DNA of 11,987 nucleotides from assembly GCA_003538495.1 (NCBI GenBank), contig DPSD01000319.1, positions 1 to 11,987 on the forward strand, given 5' to 3'. This stretch comes from Accumulibacter sp. (lineage in GTDB: Bacteria > Pseudomonadota > Gammaproteobacteria > Burkholderiales > Rhodocyclaceae). Shown here in pieces: positions 1 to 9,600 of the stretch (positions are counted from its first letter, which is position 1; each line of letters starts with the position of its first letter). The position numbers were made by a program, and so were the translations under genes. The notes under the pieces were generated by a model. It saw nothing but the letters and a program-made list of their open reading frames with translations, was not told the origin of the DNA and ran no database searches.

Positions 1-3000
1 GCCGACGGCGAGTGGCGCATCAAGTCGAGCTACCGCAAGTACGTACCACAAGCGGCAAAGGTGCGGCCGGATGGAGTCACGACAACTGAAGGCGGGCTGC
101 GCGCCTGGTTTGTTCCGGGGAGCTTCCGCTTCTGCCTCGGGTGTGGCACGAGCCACTCAACCTCGGGGAAGGACTCATTGCGATTAACGTCACTATCCGG
201 GGAAGGTCGGAGCTCGGCAACTACGATGCTGACATTGGCATCGCTGCGCTACCTGTACGAGCAGGACGAACACCTCGGCGCCGAGGCCAGGAAGGTTTTG
301 GGCTTCTCGGACAACCGCCAGGACGCCGCGCTTCAGGCAGGCCATTTCAATGACTTCGTGCAAGTCCTGCTAACGCGTTCTGCGCTGCTGTCGGCCTTCA
401 CCAAGGGCGACGGTAGAGCCTTGTCGGAAAAGGAGGTGGCCAATGCCGTGTTCGAGGCACTCGGCTTCGACCGCGACGACCCGGGCGTTCGTGCGGAGTA
501 CATGCAGCAACCGGATGTCAAAGGCAATACCCGGCGCCAGGTGCAGGCTGCCATGCGGGGAATCTTGGGCTATCGGAGTTTCTTCGACCTGCGTCGCGGC
601 TGGCGTTTCAACAATCCCAACCTCGAACAACTCGGGCTCGTCCGCATGGCCTATCAGGATATTGACGACCTCGCAGCGGACGCCGACGAATGGGCCAATG
701 CTCCCCAGGTGCTTCAGGCCGCCACTGCGCAAGAGCGCGCTGCCGTCTTGCGCGTTCTTTTCGAGACCATGCGCCAGGGCCTTTGCATTGCCACCCGCTA
801 CCTCGATCGGACTGAGCTCGACCAATTACGAACGCAGAGCTATGCCAACCTTCGTGAGCCCTGGGGATTCACAGAGGATGAGCGACCGGTTCCAGCGCGC
901 TGGTTCGTCACACGCCGACTGAAAGACGAGGTGTGTCCCCGTGGTCGGAAGCTCAACCTGGAGGATTTCCTGGTCATTGGTTCGAGCCGCTCCCGTATCG
1001 GGCGCGAACTGAAGAAGCCCGGCACCTGGGGCGGCGGCAACCCCTATGTAGCACAGGTCAAGGACGACACATACCCGGACGTCATCGCCGCGCTGTTGAA
1101 GGCGGCCGAGAGCTATGGACTCGTCCGCCAGGAAGAAACGGGTGTGGGTGTTACCGGCTGGCAGCTGAACGGCGCTGCACTCCTTTGGACCCCGGGTGAG
1201 GGTGTCAGCCCGAAGCAGTCGAGTGACAACCGCTTTTTCCGCAATCTGTACCGAAACATCGCTGGAATGCTTGCCAAGCCCGAGCACCAGCTCTTTGATT
1301 TCGAGGCGCGAGAGCACACGGCGCAAGTCGAGCAAGAAGACCGCCTCGAACGCGAGGCGCGTTTCCGCTTCACCGACAAGGACCGCAAGGAGTGGCGCGA
1401 CAGGAAAGGTAGCGAGCTCGAATGGCTGCCCGTCCTGTTTTGCTCGCCGACCATGGAACTGGGCGTCGACATCTCGTCGCTCAACACCGTTTATATGCGC
1501 AACGTGCCGCCCACGCCCGCCAACTATGCCCAGCGCAGCGGCCGCGCGGGGCGCGCAGGTCAGCCGGCGCTGGCGATTACGTACTGCGCGGCGCAAAGCC
1601 CGCACGACCAGTACTATTTCCGTGACCCGGTGCGGATGGTCCATGGGCAGGTCAATCCGCCGACGCTGGACCTCGCCAACCGCGAACTCGTGCAGAGCCA
1701 CATGCATGCCATCTGGCTGGCCGAAACCGGCAGGAAGCTCGACAGCAGCATTCGTGGCCTGCTCGACATGAGCCACCCGGAGGCCCTGCCCATCCTGGAG
1801 GAACTGGCCGCCGACCTGGACAAGCCCGAGGCCAAGAAGCGCGCCCACCAACGTGGGCTGGCCGTCCTGGCCATGCTCAAGGACGAGCTCACCCCGCAGC
1901 GCGCACCCTGGTTCACCGAGGCGTGGCCGGAGACGGTTTTCCAGCGTGCGTACAAGGAACTCGATGAAGCTCTGAAGCGCTGGCGGGATTTGTATCGCGC
2001 CACGGCGCGACAGATCGAGCTGAACTTCAAGATCGAGAACAACCCGGCTGCCAGCGAGCGCGAACGCCGGGAAGCGCAGCAGCGTCACAACGAAGCACGC
2101 AAGCAGCGCGACCTGCTGCTCGCCGGCGAGAGCGCCTTCAACTCGGACTTCTACACCTACCGCTACCTGGCGAGCCAGGGCTTCCTGCCCGGCTACAACT
2201 TCCCGCGCCTTCCTCTGCTGGCCTACATCCCCGCACGCCGGGGCAACATCGGCCGCGAGAGCTTTCTCTCCCGTCCACGCTTCCTGGCGCTGGGCGAGTT
2301 CGGTCCGTACAGCCTCATCTATCACGAGGGCAGCCAGTACCGCGTGACCAAAGCGCTACTCACCATCACCAGCCAGGACCAGATCACCGAGGGCGCCCGC
2401 CTGGCCACCGAGGTGGCGCGCCTGTGTCCGTCCTGCGGCTACGGCCACTTCCGTTCGCAGCGCGATGCCGACCGCTGCTTCTCTTGTGGTGCCTCATTGG
2501 CGGGCGCCGAGGAGGTCAAGCACCTTTATCGCATCGAGAACGTCTCCACCAGGCGCGCGGAGCGCATCACCGCCAACGAGGAAGAGCGAGTGCGCCAGGG
2601 CTACGAAATGCAGACCACCCTGCAATTCGCCGAGGCGGACGGGCGGCTACAGAAGATCACCACGGTGGTGCTGGATGCCCAGGGTCCGCTGCTGGAGCTT
2701 CAGTACGGCCCGGCGGCCACCCTCTGGCGCATGAACTTCGGCTGGCGCCGCCGCAAAGACAAGAAGGTGCTGGGGTTCATGATGAACCCGGTCACCGGCC
2801 ACTGGGTCGGCGGTGTCGATGATGCTGGCGAGGAGAACGGAGACGAGGCGCCGCCGGACAGGACGCCGCCGCAGCGCATCGTTCCCTACGTCGAAGACCG
2901 CCGCAACATCCTCATCATCCGGCCCCACCAAGGCCTGGGCGAGCTGCCCGCAGCCACACTGACCACACTGCAGTACGCGCTCAAGCGCGGGATCGAGTCC

Positions 3001-3753
3001 GTGTACCAGCTCGAAGAAAGCGAGCTGATGGCCGAGCCCTTGCCGACCCGCGACAACCGGCAATCCGTCCTGTTCTATGAAGCCGCCGAGGGCGGTGCCG
3101 GTGTCCTGACACGTCTCGCGACCGAGCCCAGCGCACTGGCGGCCGTGGCCGCCGAGGCGCTGGAAATCATGCACTTCAAGCGCACGGCGAAAGGACAGCC
3201 GTGGGTCAAGGCCGTGCTCGACGAGGAGTTGGACGACGACGGCCAGCCCATGTGCGAAGCGGGCTGCTACAAATGCCTGCTTTCCTACTACAACCAGCCT
3301 GACCACCCGCTCATCGACCGCCAGGACGAGAAGACCGGTGGCCTCCTGCTCGACATGCTGTGCCGCCTCACACAGTCCGAAGCCAGGCTCGGTACGCACG
3401 GGCGGGCACCCGAGCAGCACAGCGCCGAGTTGGCTCGTACAGCCGGCAGTTCGTTGGAGCATGCCTGGCTGGCTTATGTCGAGCAGCATGGCCACCGCAA
3501 GCCCGACCGCGGGCAGCACACCATCGCCTCGGCGCAGACCAGCGCCAACTTCTACTACGACGAATACCAGCTGGCAGTCTTCATCGACGGCCCCCACCAC
3601 GAAACCGGGGGGCAGAGCACCAAGGATGAGGCCATCACCCGGCGCCTGGCGGAGCAAGGCTACCTGGTCGTTCGCTTCTCGCGGATCACCAGCGAATGGC
3701 CCGCAGTCTTTGCCACCCACGCCGACCTGTTCGGTACCAGCAAGAACGAATAA
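1..3753 (+). CDS. DUF1998-type SF2 helicase with C-terminal Vsr/MTES_1575-like nuclease-fold domain (5' partial)
   Basis: The frame is open from base 1, so this is the 3' part of a longer gene. The GTG at 61 is not a credible start because coding sequence continues upstream, and the RecA1 half (Walker A, DEAD box) must lie outside the window. Visible in order: a Cys pair FCLGCG near 130-147; helicase motif SDNRQDAALQAGHF (about 307-348); a long insertion with a winged-helix-like stretch (about 1072-1190); RecA2 motifs SPTMELGVDIS (about 1444-1476) and QRSGRAGRAG (1531-1560); a CPSC...CFSC zinc ribbon (2425-2487); a DUF1998 ending with CEAGCYKC (3253-3276) followed by NQPDHPLIDR; and a C-terminal PD-(D/E)XK-like domain (about 3451-3720) with D at 3559, FIDGPHH at 3580-3600 and GYLVVRFS. 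Family knowledge: DUF1998 helicases include MrfA, DruE of Druantia and the DrmA/DrmB pair of DISARM. The gene ends 3 bases before the SNF2 gene. A role in DNA translocation or restriction is inferred. The exact family (DruE-like or fused DrmA-DrmB-like) cannot be settled without the N-terminus. Confidence 0.9.
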   Translation, partial: ADGEWRIKSSYRKYVPQAAKVRPDGVTTTEGGLRAWFVPGSFRFCLGCGTSHSTSGKDSLRLTSLSGEGRSSATTMLTLASLRYLYEQDEHLGAEARKVLGFSDNRQDAALQAGHFNDFVQVLLTRSALLSAFTKGDGRALSEKEVANAVFEALGFDRDDPGVRAEYMQQPDVKGNTRRQVQAAMRGILGYRSFFDLRRGWRFNNPNLEQLGLVRMAYQDIDDLAADADEWANAPQVLQAATAQERAAVLRVLFETMRQGLCIATRYLDRTELDQLRTQSYANLREPWGFTEDERPVPARWFVTRRLKDEVCPRGRKLNLEDFLVIGSSRSRIGRELKKPGTWGGGNPYVAQVKDDTYPDVIAALLKAAESYGLVRQEETGVGVTGWQLNGAALLWTPGEGVSPKQSSDNRFFRNLYRNIAGMLAKPEHQLFDFEAREHTAQVEQEDRLEREARFRFTDKDRKEWRDRKGSELEWLPVLFCSPTMELGVDISSLNTVYMRNVPPTPANYAQRSGRAGRAGQPALAITYCAAQSPHDQYYFRDPVRMVHGQVNPPTLDLANRELVQSHMHAIWLAETGRKLDSSIRGLLDMSHPEALPILEELAADLDKPEAKKRAHQRGLAVLAMLKDELTPQRAPWFTEAWPETVFQRAYKELDEALKRWRDLYRATARQIELNFKIENNPAASERERREAQQRHNEARKQRDLLLAGESAFNSDFYTYRYLASQGFLPGYNFPRLPLLAYIPARRGNIGRESFLSRPRFLALGEFGPYSLIYHEGSQYRVTKALLTITSQDQITEGARLATEVARLCPSCGYGHFRSQRDADRCFSCGASLAGAEEVKHLYRIENVSTRRAERITANEEERVRQGYEMQTTLQFAEADGRLQKITTVVLDAQGPLLELQYGPAATLWRMNFGWRRRKDKKVLGFMMNPVTGHWVGGVDDAGEENGDEAPPDRTPPQRIVPYVEDRRNILIIRPHQGLGELPAATLTTLQYALKRGIESVYQLEESELMAEPLPTRDNRQSVLFYEAAEGGAGVLTRLATEPSALAAVAAEALEIMHFKRTAKGQPWVKAVLDEELDDDGQPMCEAGCYKCLLSYYNQPDHPLIDRQDEKTGGLLLDMLCRLTQSEARLGTHGRAPEQHSAELARTAGSSLEHAWLAYVEQHGHRKPDRGQHTIASAQTSANFYYDEYQLAVFIDGPHHETGGQSTKDEAITRRLAEQGYLVVRFSRITSEWPAVFATHADLFGTSKNE

Positions 3754-3756
3754 CCG

Positions 3757-6672
3757 ATGAATTCACCGACCCCCGAGTTCTATCCCGGCAGCCTAGTCTC
3801 GGCCCGCGGCCGTGAATGGATTGTCCTTCCAGAATCCGACCAAGACACCCTGCACTTGCGGCCGCTGGGCGGCGGCGAGAAGGACCAAGCGCTCATCTAT
3901 CTGCCACTCGAGCGGCAGCCTGTTCGGTCGGCTACCTTCCCGTGGCCGCATGTCGACCAGGCGCGCAATCACGCCGCCAGCCAGTTGCTGCTCGATGCGC
4001 TGCAGCTCACGCTGCGCAATGGTGCGGGTCCCTTTCGCAGCTTCGGCAACATCGCGGTCGAGCCGCGCGCTTACCAGATCGTGCCGATGCTGATGGCCCT
4101 CAAGCAGGCCACTGTCCGCCTGCTGATTGCCGACGATGTGGGGGTCGGCAAGACCATCGAGGCGGCCCTGATCGCGCGCGAGATGTTGGACCGGGGCGAG
4201 GTTCAGCGCATGACGGTGCTGTGCCCGCCGCACCTTTGCGAGCAATGGCAGCGCGAGCTCGCCGAGCGTTTCCACATCCACGCAGTCGTGGTCCGCACGG
4301 CGACCGCCGCCCGGCTGGAGAAGGACCTGCCGCCCGGCACCTCGGTCTTCGACGCCCACCCGTTCACCGTGGTCAGCCTTGACTACATCAAGTCCGATCG
4401 GCGTCGCGAAGCCTTTCAGCGCTTCTGTCCGGAATTCGTCATCGTCGACGAGGCACACACCTGCACCCAGGGCGGACAGGGGCGCCAACAGCGTTACCAA
4501 CTGCTCAAGGGACTGGCCGAGAACGAGGAACGCCATCTGGTACTGTTGACGGCCACGCCCCACAGCGGCGACGAAAACGCGTTCTTCAACCTGCTGGGTC
4601 TGCTCCGGTCGGAATTTACCGCCCTCAAGGACCTGCCGCCCGGCGCGCGGACGGACCTGCGCGACGAGTTGTCCCGTCATTTCGTCCAGCGTCGCCGGCC
4701 GGACATTGCCGAGTGGCAGGACGCCTCGATGTTCCCGGACCGCAAGACCACCGAAGTCACTTATCGGCTCACGGGAGCCTGGGGCCAGCTCTTCAACGAC
4801 GTGCTGACCTATGCCCGGGAGCTGGTGGAGCGTGTCGAGGGCCGCGCCTTGCGCGAGCAACGCATGAACTGGTGGGCGGCCCTGGCGCTTCTGCGTTGTA
4901 TCTCGTCATCGCCAGCCGCTGCCGTCAACGCCCTGCGCACCCGATTGAACGGCGCAATAGGTACGGGCGAGGGCCGCGAGCTCACGCTGGAGGAGATCGA
5001 CCAGCAAGGTGAGGAGCGTGTGCTCGACGGCTGCGAGGATGCGTTGTCCACCGACGACATCGAACCAGCCGCCCAGACCGAGGATACCGACCGCCTGCGA
5101 GCACTCATCACCGCCGCCGAGCGCCTGGCGGGCCCGGGCAACGACCCCAAGCTCGAGAAGCTGCAGGCGCATCTCCAAAGCTTGCTCAAAGAGGGTTTTC
5201 TGCCCGTCGTCTTCTGCCGCTACGTCGCCACCGCCCACTACCTCGCCGACTTCCTGCGCACCCGATTCAAGGCCGTGACCATCAAGGCAGTCACCGGCGA
5301 ATTCACGCCCGGCGACCGCGAGGCAGCCGTCGAGGAGCTGGGGGACAGCGACACGCGCATCCTAGTGGCCACCGATTGCCTGTCCGAGGGCATCAACCTC
5401 CAGAACCTGTTCACCGCCGTCGTGCACTACGACCTGAGCTGGAATCCGACGCGTCACGAACAACGAGAGGGTCGCGTCGACCGCTTCGGGCAGAAGGCGC
5501 GCGAGGTCCGCAGCACCATGCTCTACGGCGAGGACAACCCGGTCGACGGCGCGGTGCTGCAGGTCATCCTGCGCAAGGCCGAGAGCATCCGCAAGGAGCT
5601 GGGCGTGCTGGTTCCCATGCCCGATGATGAAGGCAGGCTCACCCAGGCGCTGCTCAACGCCGTGCTGTTGCGCAAGACCAACCACATCGGCAAGGCTGCG
5701 CAGGCCAGCTTCGACTTCGGCGAGCCTGCCAAGGAAATCGAAACAGCTTGGCAAAGCGCCCGCGAGAAAGCGGCCAGGAACCGCTCCATCTTTGCCCAGC
5801 GCCGCCTGAAGCCGGAAGACGTGCTGCCAGAGTGGCGCAAGTCGGCGACCGTGCTGGGTGGAGAGGACGATGTCCTCCGTTTCGTCACGCGGGCGGTGGC
5901 AAAGCTCGGCGTACCTCTGGAGGAGTATCGGCCGCCCCCAGGGCCGGGCTGCGCCCAGACCGCCCCTCGAGGGGGTCAAGAAAACTTGGGGCGGCCCGGC
6001 GGTTCCTTGAGCGGCCACCACAAGCTGAACCTCGACCAGCTCCCGCTGACCGTGCGCGAGCGCCTTGCCGCCGACGGCTTCATCGGCACATTGCGCGTCA
6101 GCTTCCACCAGCCACCTGCCCCGGGCTCGCTCTTCATCCATCGCACCCATCCAGTGGTCGCCGCGCTGGCTGACACGCTGCTGGAACGTGCCCTCGAGGA
6201 GTCCGCCGACACCAGCGATGCCGACGCCGTGGCGCGCGCCGGCGCCGCCTTCGTTGGCAACGTCGGCCTCAGGACGACGGTGCTACTCCTGCGCTTGCGG
6301 CATCAGCTCGCCGTGACCCGTGGCACCGCGACGCGCCTGATGCTGTGCGAAGAGACGGTTGCCGTGTCCGTCGCCGGCGCCGGCGGCCTGGAAGTGTTGG
6401 CCCCCGACGCTGCCCAATTACTGCTGGGGACCGAGGCCTTGAGAAACATGCCGCCGCCCATCCGGGACCGGCACCTGCAACAGGCGCTTGACCTGCTCCA
6501 CACGTGGACACCGCAATTGGAGACGATTGCGAAGGAACGCGCCCAGGCCTTGCTGCGGGACCATCGACGCATCCGTGAGGCAGCCGAGGCCAAAGGCACA
6601 TACCAGGTGACAGCCAGCCTGCCAGTGGACGTCATGGGCGTCTACGTGCTCGTTCCAGCGGTGGGGATCTGA
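3757..6672 (+). CDS. SNF2/RapA-like helicase, DISARM DrmD-like
   Basis: This 971-residue SF2 ATPase is predicted to translocate on double-stranded DNA. The N-terminus (GSLVSARGREWIVLP, then GPFRSFGNIAVEPRAYQ to residue 107) fits the DrmD-like group. Motif I is ADDVGVGKT (residues 125-133), motif II DEAH (231-234), motif III LLTATPHSG (263-271), motif IV PVVFCRY (483-489), motif V ILVATDCLSEGINLQN (535-550) and motif VI HEQREGRVDRFGQ (567-579). All key ATPase residues are present, so the enzyme should be active. The C-terminal third (about 755-971) is helical and has no catalytic motif; RLRHQL and CEETVAVSV resemble the tails of DrmD-type proteins. Residues about 725-753 are Pro/Gly-rich and are encoded by an inserted palindromic repeat (5930-6016). 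The ATG lies 3 bases after the preceding stop with no good Shine-Dalgarno sequence, which suggests translational coupling. In DISARM, DrmD is the SNF2 helicase next to the methylase DrmMI, as here. Assignment to DISARM proper is less certain than the enzyme class. Confidence 0.93.
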   Translation: MNSPTPEFYPGSLVSARGREWIVLPESDQDTLHLRPLGGGEKDQALIYLPLERQPVRSATFPWPHVDQARNHAASQLLLDALQLTLRNGAGPFRSFGNIAVEPRAYQIVPMLMALKQATVRLLIADDVGVGKTIEAALIAREMLDRGEVQRMTVLCPPHLCEQWQRELAERFHIHAVVVRTATAARLEKDLPPGTSVFDAHPFTVVSLDYIKSDRRREAFQRFCPEFVIVDEAHTCTQGGQGRQQRYQLLKGLAENEERHLVLLTATPHSGDENAFFNLLGLLRSEFTALKDLPPGARTDLRDELSRHFVQRRRPDIAEWQDASMFPDRKTTEVTYRLTGAWGQLFNDVLTYARELVERVEGRALREQRMNWWAALALLRCISSSPAAAVNALRTRLNGAIGTGEGRELTLEEIDQQGEERVLDGCEDALSTDDIEPAAQTEDTDRLRALITAAERLAGPGNDPKLEKLQAHLQSLLKEGFLPVVFCRYVATAHYLADFLRTRFKAVTIKAVTGEFTPGDREAAVEELGDSDTRILVATDCLSEGINLQNLFTAVVHYDLSWNPTRHEQREGRVDRFGQKAREVRSTMLYGEDNPVDGAVLQVILRKAESIRKELGVLVPMPDDEGRLTQALLNAVLLRKTNHIGKAAQASFDFGEPAKEIETAWQSAREKAARNRSIFAQRRLKPEDVLPEWRKSATVLGGEDDVLRFVTRAVAKLGVPLEEYRPPPGPGCAQTAPRGGQENLGRPGGSLSGHHKLNLDQLPLTVRERLAADGFIGTLRVSFHQPPAPGSLFIHRTHPVVAALADTLLERALEESADTSDADAVARAGAAFVGNVGLRTTVLLLRLRHQLAVTRGTATRLMLCEETVAVSVAGAGGLEVLAPDAAQLLLGTEALRNMPPPIRDRHLQQALDLLHTWTPQLETIAKERAQALLRDHRRIREAAEAKGTYQVTASLPVDVMGVYVLVPAVGI
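5930..6016. repeat. 87-base nested inverted repeat inserted in frame in the SNF2 gene
   Basis: Outer arms GGCCGC (5930-5935) and GCGGCC (6011-6016) are exact reverse complements. Inside, GCCGCCCCCAG (5931-5941) pairs with CTTGGGGCGGC (5985-5995) with one mismatch. GCCGGGCTGCGCCC (5943-5956) pairs with GGGGCGGCCCGGC (5988-6000) apart from a 2-base bulge. The centre is the perfect 12-base palindrome CCCCTCGAGGGG (5963-5974). The arms overlap, so alternative hairpins exist. The span is 87 bases, exactly 29 codons, and keeps the frame open; it encodes a Pro/Gly-rich linker. This looks like a REP/MITE-type dispersed element, but only one copy is in the window, so its mobile nature and exact ends are inferred. 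Confidence 0.7.
6663..6667 (+). promoter_or_regulatory. ribosome binding site of the methylase gene
   Basis: GGGGA lies 8 bases before the ATG at 6676, inside the last codons of the SNF2 gene. It supports this start over later in-frame ones and allows coupled translation across the 3-base gap. Confidence 0.6.
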
Positions 6673-6675
6673 GCC

Positions 6676-9600
6676 ATGGCCCGTCGCAATCCAACCCACC
6701 TTTCCTACCAGGCGATCCGCATCGAGGGCGGGCTAATCCCGGCTGACGAACTGTCGCGTCTGACCCTGCTTTCGGACCCGGACAGGACCGAGCAGTCCGA
6801 AAGCCACTACCACATCCCCAAGGGGCTGAAGCTGCGCGACGAAGTGGGCCGCTACTGGAAAATCGCGCTCAACCTCTGGCTGGAGTTCCAGCGCCTGCGC
6901 GCCCGAACCGACGTCGACGCCCATGACGTGACGGTGCGCGAGTTCCTGGTCCCGCTGCTGCACGACGTGCTGGGCTTTGCCGACCTGGGCCGGGCGCCCG
7001 CCATCGAGCAGGCGGGCCACCGCTACCCGATTGGCCACGCCGCCCTCGGCGGTCGGGTTCCCCTGGTGTTCGCCGCCCATCAGCAGCCTCTCGACCTGCC
7101 GGTGGAGCGTTTCGGCGACCCCAACCCCGATACCGGCAAGATTCGCCGGCGCAGCCCTTTCATGCTGGCGCAGGAGGCGCTGAACGCCTCCGACGCCAGC
7201 CTCTGGGCCATCGCCGCCAATGGCTTACGACTGCGCATCCTGCGCGACAACCCCAGCCTGACCAGACCGGCCTATGTGGAGGTGGACCTCGAAGCACTGT
7301 TCGGCGAAGAGCTGTACGCCGACTTCACCGCCTTCTGGCTGCTCGCCCATGCCAGCCGCTTCGGTGCCGCCAAGGGTGAGAAACCCGGCGAGCCCGGCGA
7401 TTGCCCCTGGGAACGTTGGCGCGCCGCCGGCCAGGAAGCCGGCGTCACCATCCGCCGCAACCTGCGCTACCAGGTGGCCGAGGCGTTGCGCGCCCTTGGC
7501 ACCGGTTTTCTCTCCCATCCGGCCAACGCCGCGCTGCGCACATCGTTGCAAACCCCGCTGCAAGCTGCAGGGGGCCTGACCGAAGGGTGCCTGGGCAAAC
7601 AGGCCTTCTTCGAGGAATTGCTGCGACTCGTGTACCGCCTCATCTTCCTGGCGACCGTCGAAGACCGGCTCGACCCGGAGACTGGCGCCAAACTGGTGTT
7701 CCTACCCGGCACGCCTGAGGACATCCGGCAGCGCTACCTGGCCGGCTACTCGCTGACCTGGCTGCGCGAGCGTGCTGCCCGTCGCAGCCAGCACGACCGG
7801 CACGGTGATCTCTGGCAGGCGCTGGGCATCACTTTCAGCGCCCTCGCGCGGGGCGAAGCGGCTTTGGGGCTGCCGGCGCTGGGCGGCCTGTTCGATGCCG
7901 ACCAGTGCCCTCACCTCGACGGCGCGCAACTGGAGAACCGCTGGCTGCTCGCCGCCGTTTTCCAGTTGGGCTACTTCCGCGATGCCGCCGGCCTCACCCG
8001 CGTCAATTACCGGGACATGGGACCCGAGGAGCTCGGCAGCGTCTACGAAAGCCTGCTGGAACTGGAGCCCGACCCGCAGGGCCTGGCCCATCCGGCCCAT
8101 GCCCGGCTGGCCTTCGTCGGCGAGGACGAGCGTGGCAGCGACAGTGCCAGCACGCGCGGCAATACCCGCAAGCTGACCGGCTCCTACTACACGCCGGACA
8201 GCCTGGTGCAGGAACTCATCAGGTGCGCGCTTGAACCGGTGATCGCCGACACCGTCAAGGCGCATCCCCAGCAGCCGGTGCAGGCGCTGCTGCAACTTAC
8301 CATCTGCGACCCCGCCTGCGGCTCGGGACACTTCCTGCTGGCCGCGGCGCGGCGGCTCGCCGACGAGGTGGCCAGGCTGCGCGCTGTGGTCGAACGTGAG
8401 GGCGGGGCGCCGACCCCGGCCGACTACCGCCATGCGCTGCGCGATGTCGTCAGCCGCTGCCTGTTCGGCATCGACAAGAACCCGATGGCGATCCATCTCG
8501 CCAAGACCGCGCTCTGGCTCGAAGCCTACACCCCCGACCTGCCGCTCTCCTTCATCGACCACCACCTGCAGGTGGGCGATGCGCTGCTGGGCGTGCTCGA
8601 CCCCAAGGTGCTGGAAAACGGAATCCCCGACGCGGCCTACACCGCGCTCTCCGGCGACGACAAGGCCACGGCTTCGGCGCTGAAGAAGGAGAACAAGGCG
8701 GATCTCAAGAGCTGGCAGACCATCGCCGCCGGCGATCTGTTCGCCCAGGCAGGCCTGGCCGCGCAAGCCGTGACAGTGGATCGGCTGGCCGACGACACGC
8801 CCGAGCACATCGCCGCCAAGCGCGCGGCCTGGCAGCAGGCACAGGGGACGGTGCAGCGCACGGTGCTGGCGCGGCTGGCCGACACCTACGTGGCCGCCTT
8901 CCTGGCGCCCAAGCTGGCCGGGACAGGCGAAACCGTGCCCCTCTCGGGCTACCTGTGGGGTGTGCTCCATGGCGAAATGAGCGGCCAGGAGCCCAGGGGT
9001 GAGGTGGCCGACATGGAAATGGCCACCCACGCCCTGTGCCGCCGCCACAGCGTCTTCCACTGGTGGCTGTCCTTTCCGCAGGTGGCGGCCAGAGGCGGGT
9101 TTTCGGTCATGCTGGGCAACCCGCCGTGGGAGCGCATCAAGCTGCAGGAAGAAGAATTTTTTGCCGCCAAGAGCCCTCTGGTGGCCTCGGCCAGGAACAA
9201 GTTCGAACGGGGCCAGCGCATCGAGTGGCTGCGCGACGGCGTGCTCCTGCACAATCTCAATCCCGACCTGGAAGCCGCCGAGGGCCTCTCGCCGCCAAAC
9301 CGGGCGGAGATTGCCTTGTACGACGCCTTCATCGCGGCGCGCCGCGGGGCCGAGGCGGCAAGCCTGTTCGCCCATTGCGGCGAGCGCTTCCCGCTCACCG
9401 GCGTAGGCGACGTCAATACCTACGCGCTGTTTGCGGAGACCTTCCTGCAAGCGACAACTGGCAACGGACGTGCGGGTTTCATCGTCCCCACTGGCATCGC
9501 GACCGACGACTCTACCAAAGCCTACTTCGGGCACATCGCGACAGGTGGCCGCCTGGCCAGCCTGTACGACTTCGAGAACAGCGAGGGCGTCTTTCCTGCT

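Noticed and set aside
61..63. GTG as the start of the first gene
   Set aside because: The frame is open to base 1 and the protein lacks its RecA1 half, so this codon is internal to a gene that begins upstream.
826..2325. 499-codon open frame on the - strand
   Set aside because: It is a shadow of the helicase gene, overlapping motifs V and VI, and has no family resemblance of its own.
5930..6016. Rho-independent terminator or regulatory hairpin at the end of a gene
   Set aside because: It lies inside a coding frame that continues for over 650 bases with conserved sequence, and it has no U-tract. An inserted repeat explains it better.
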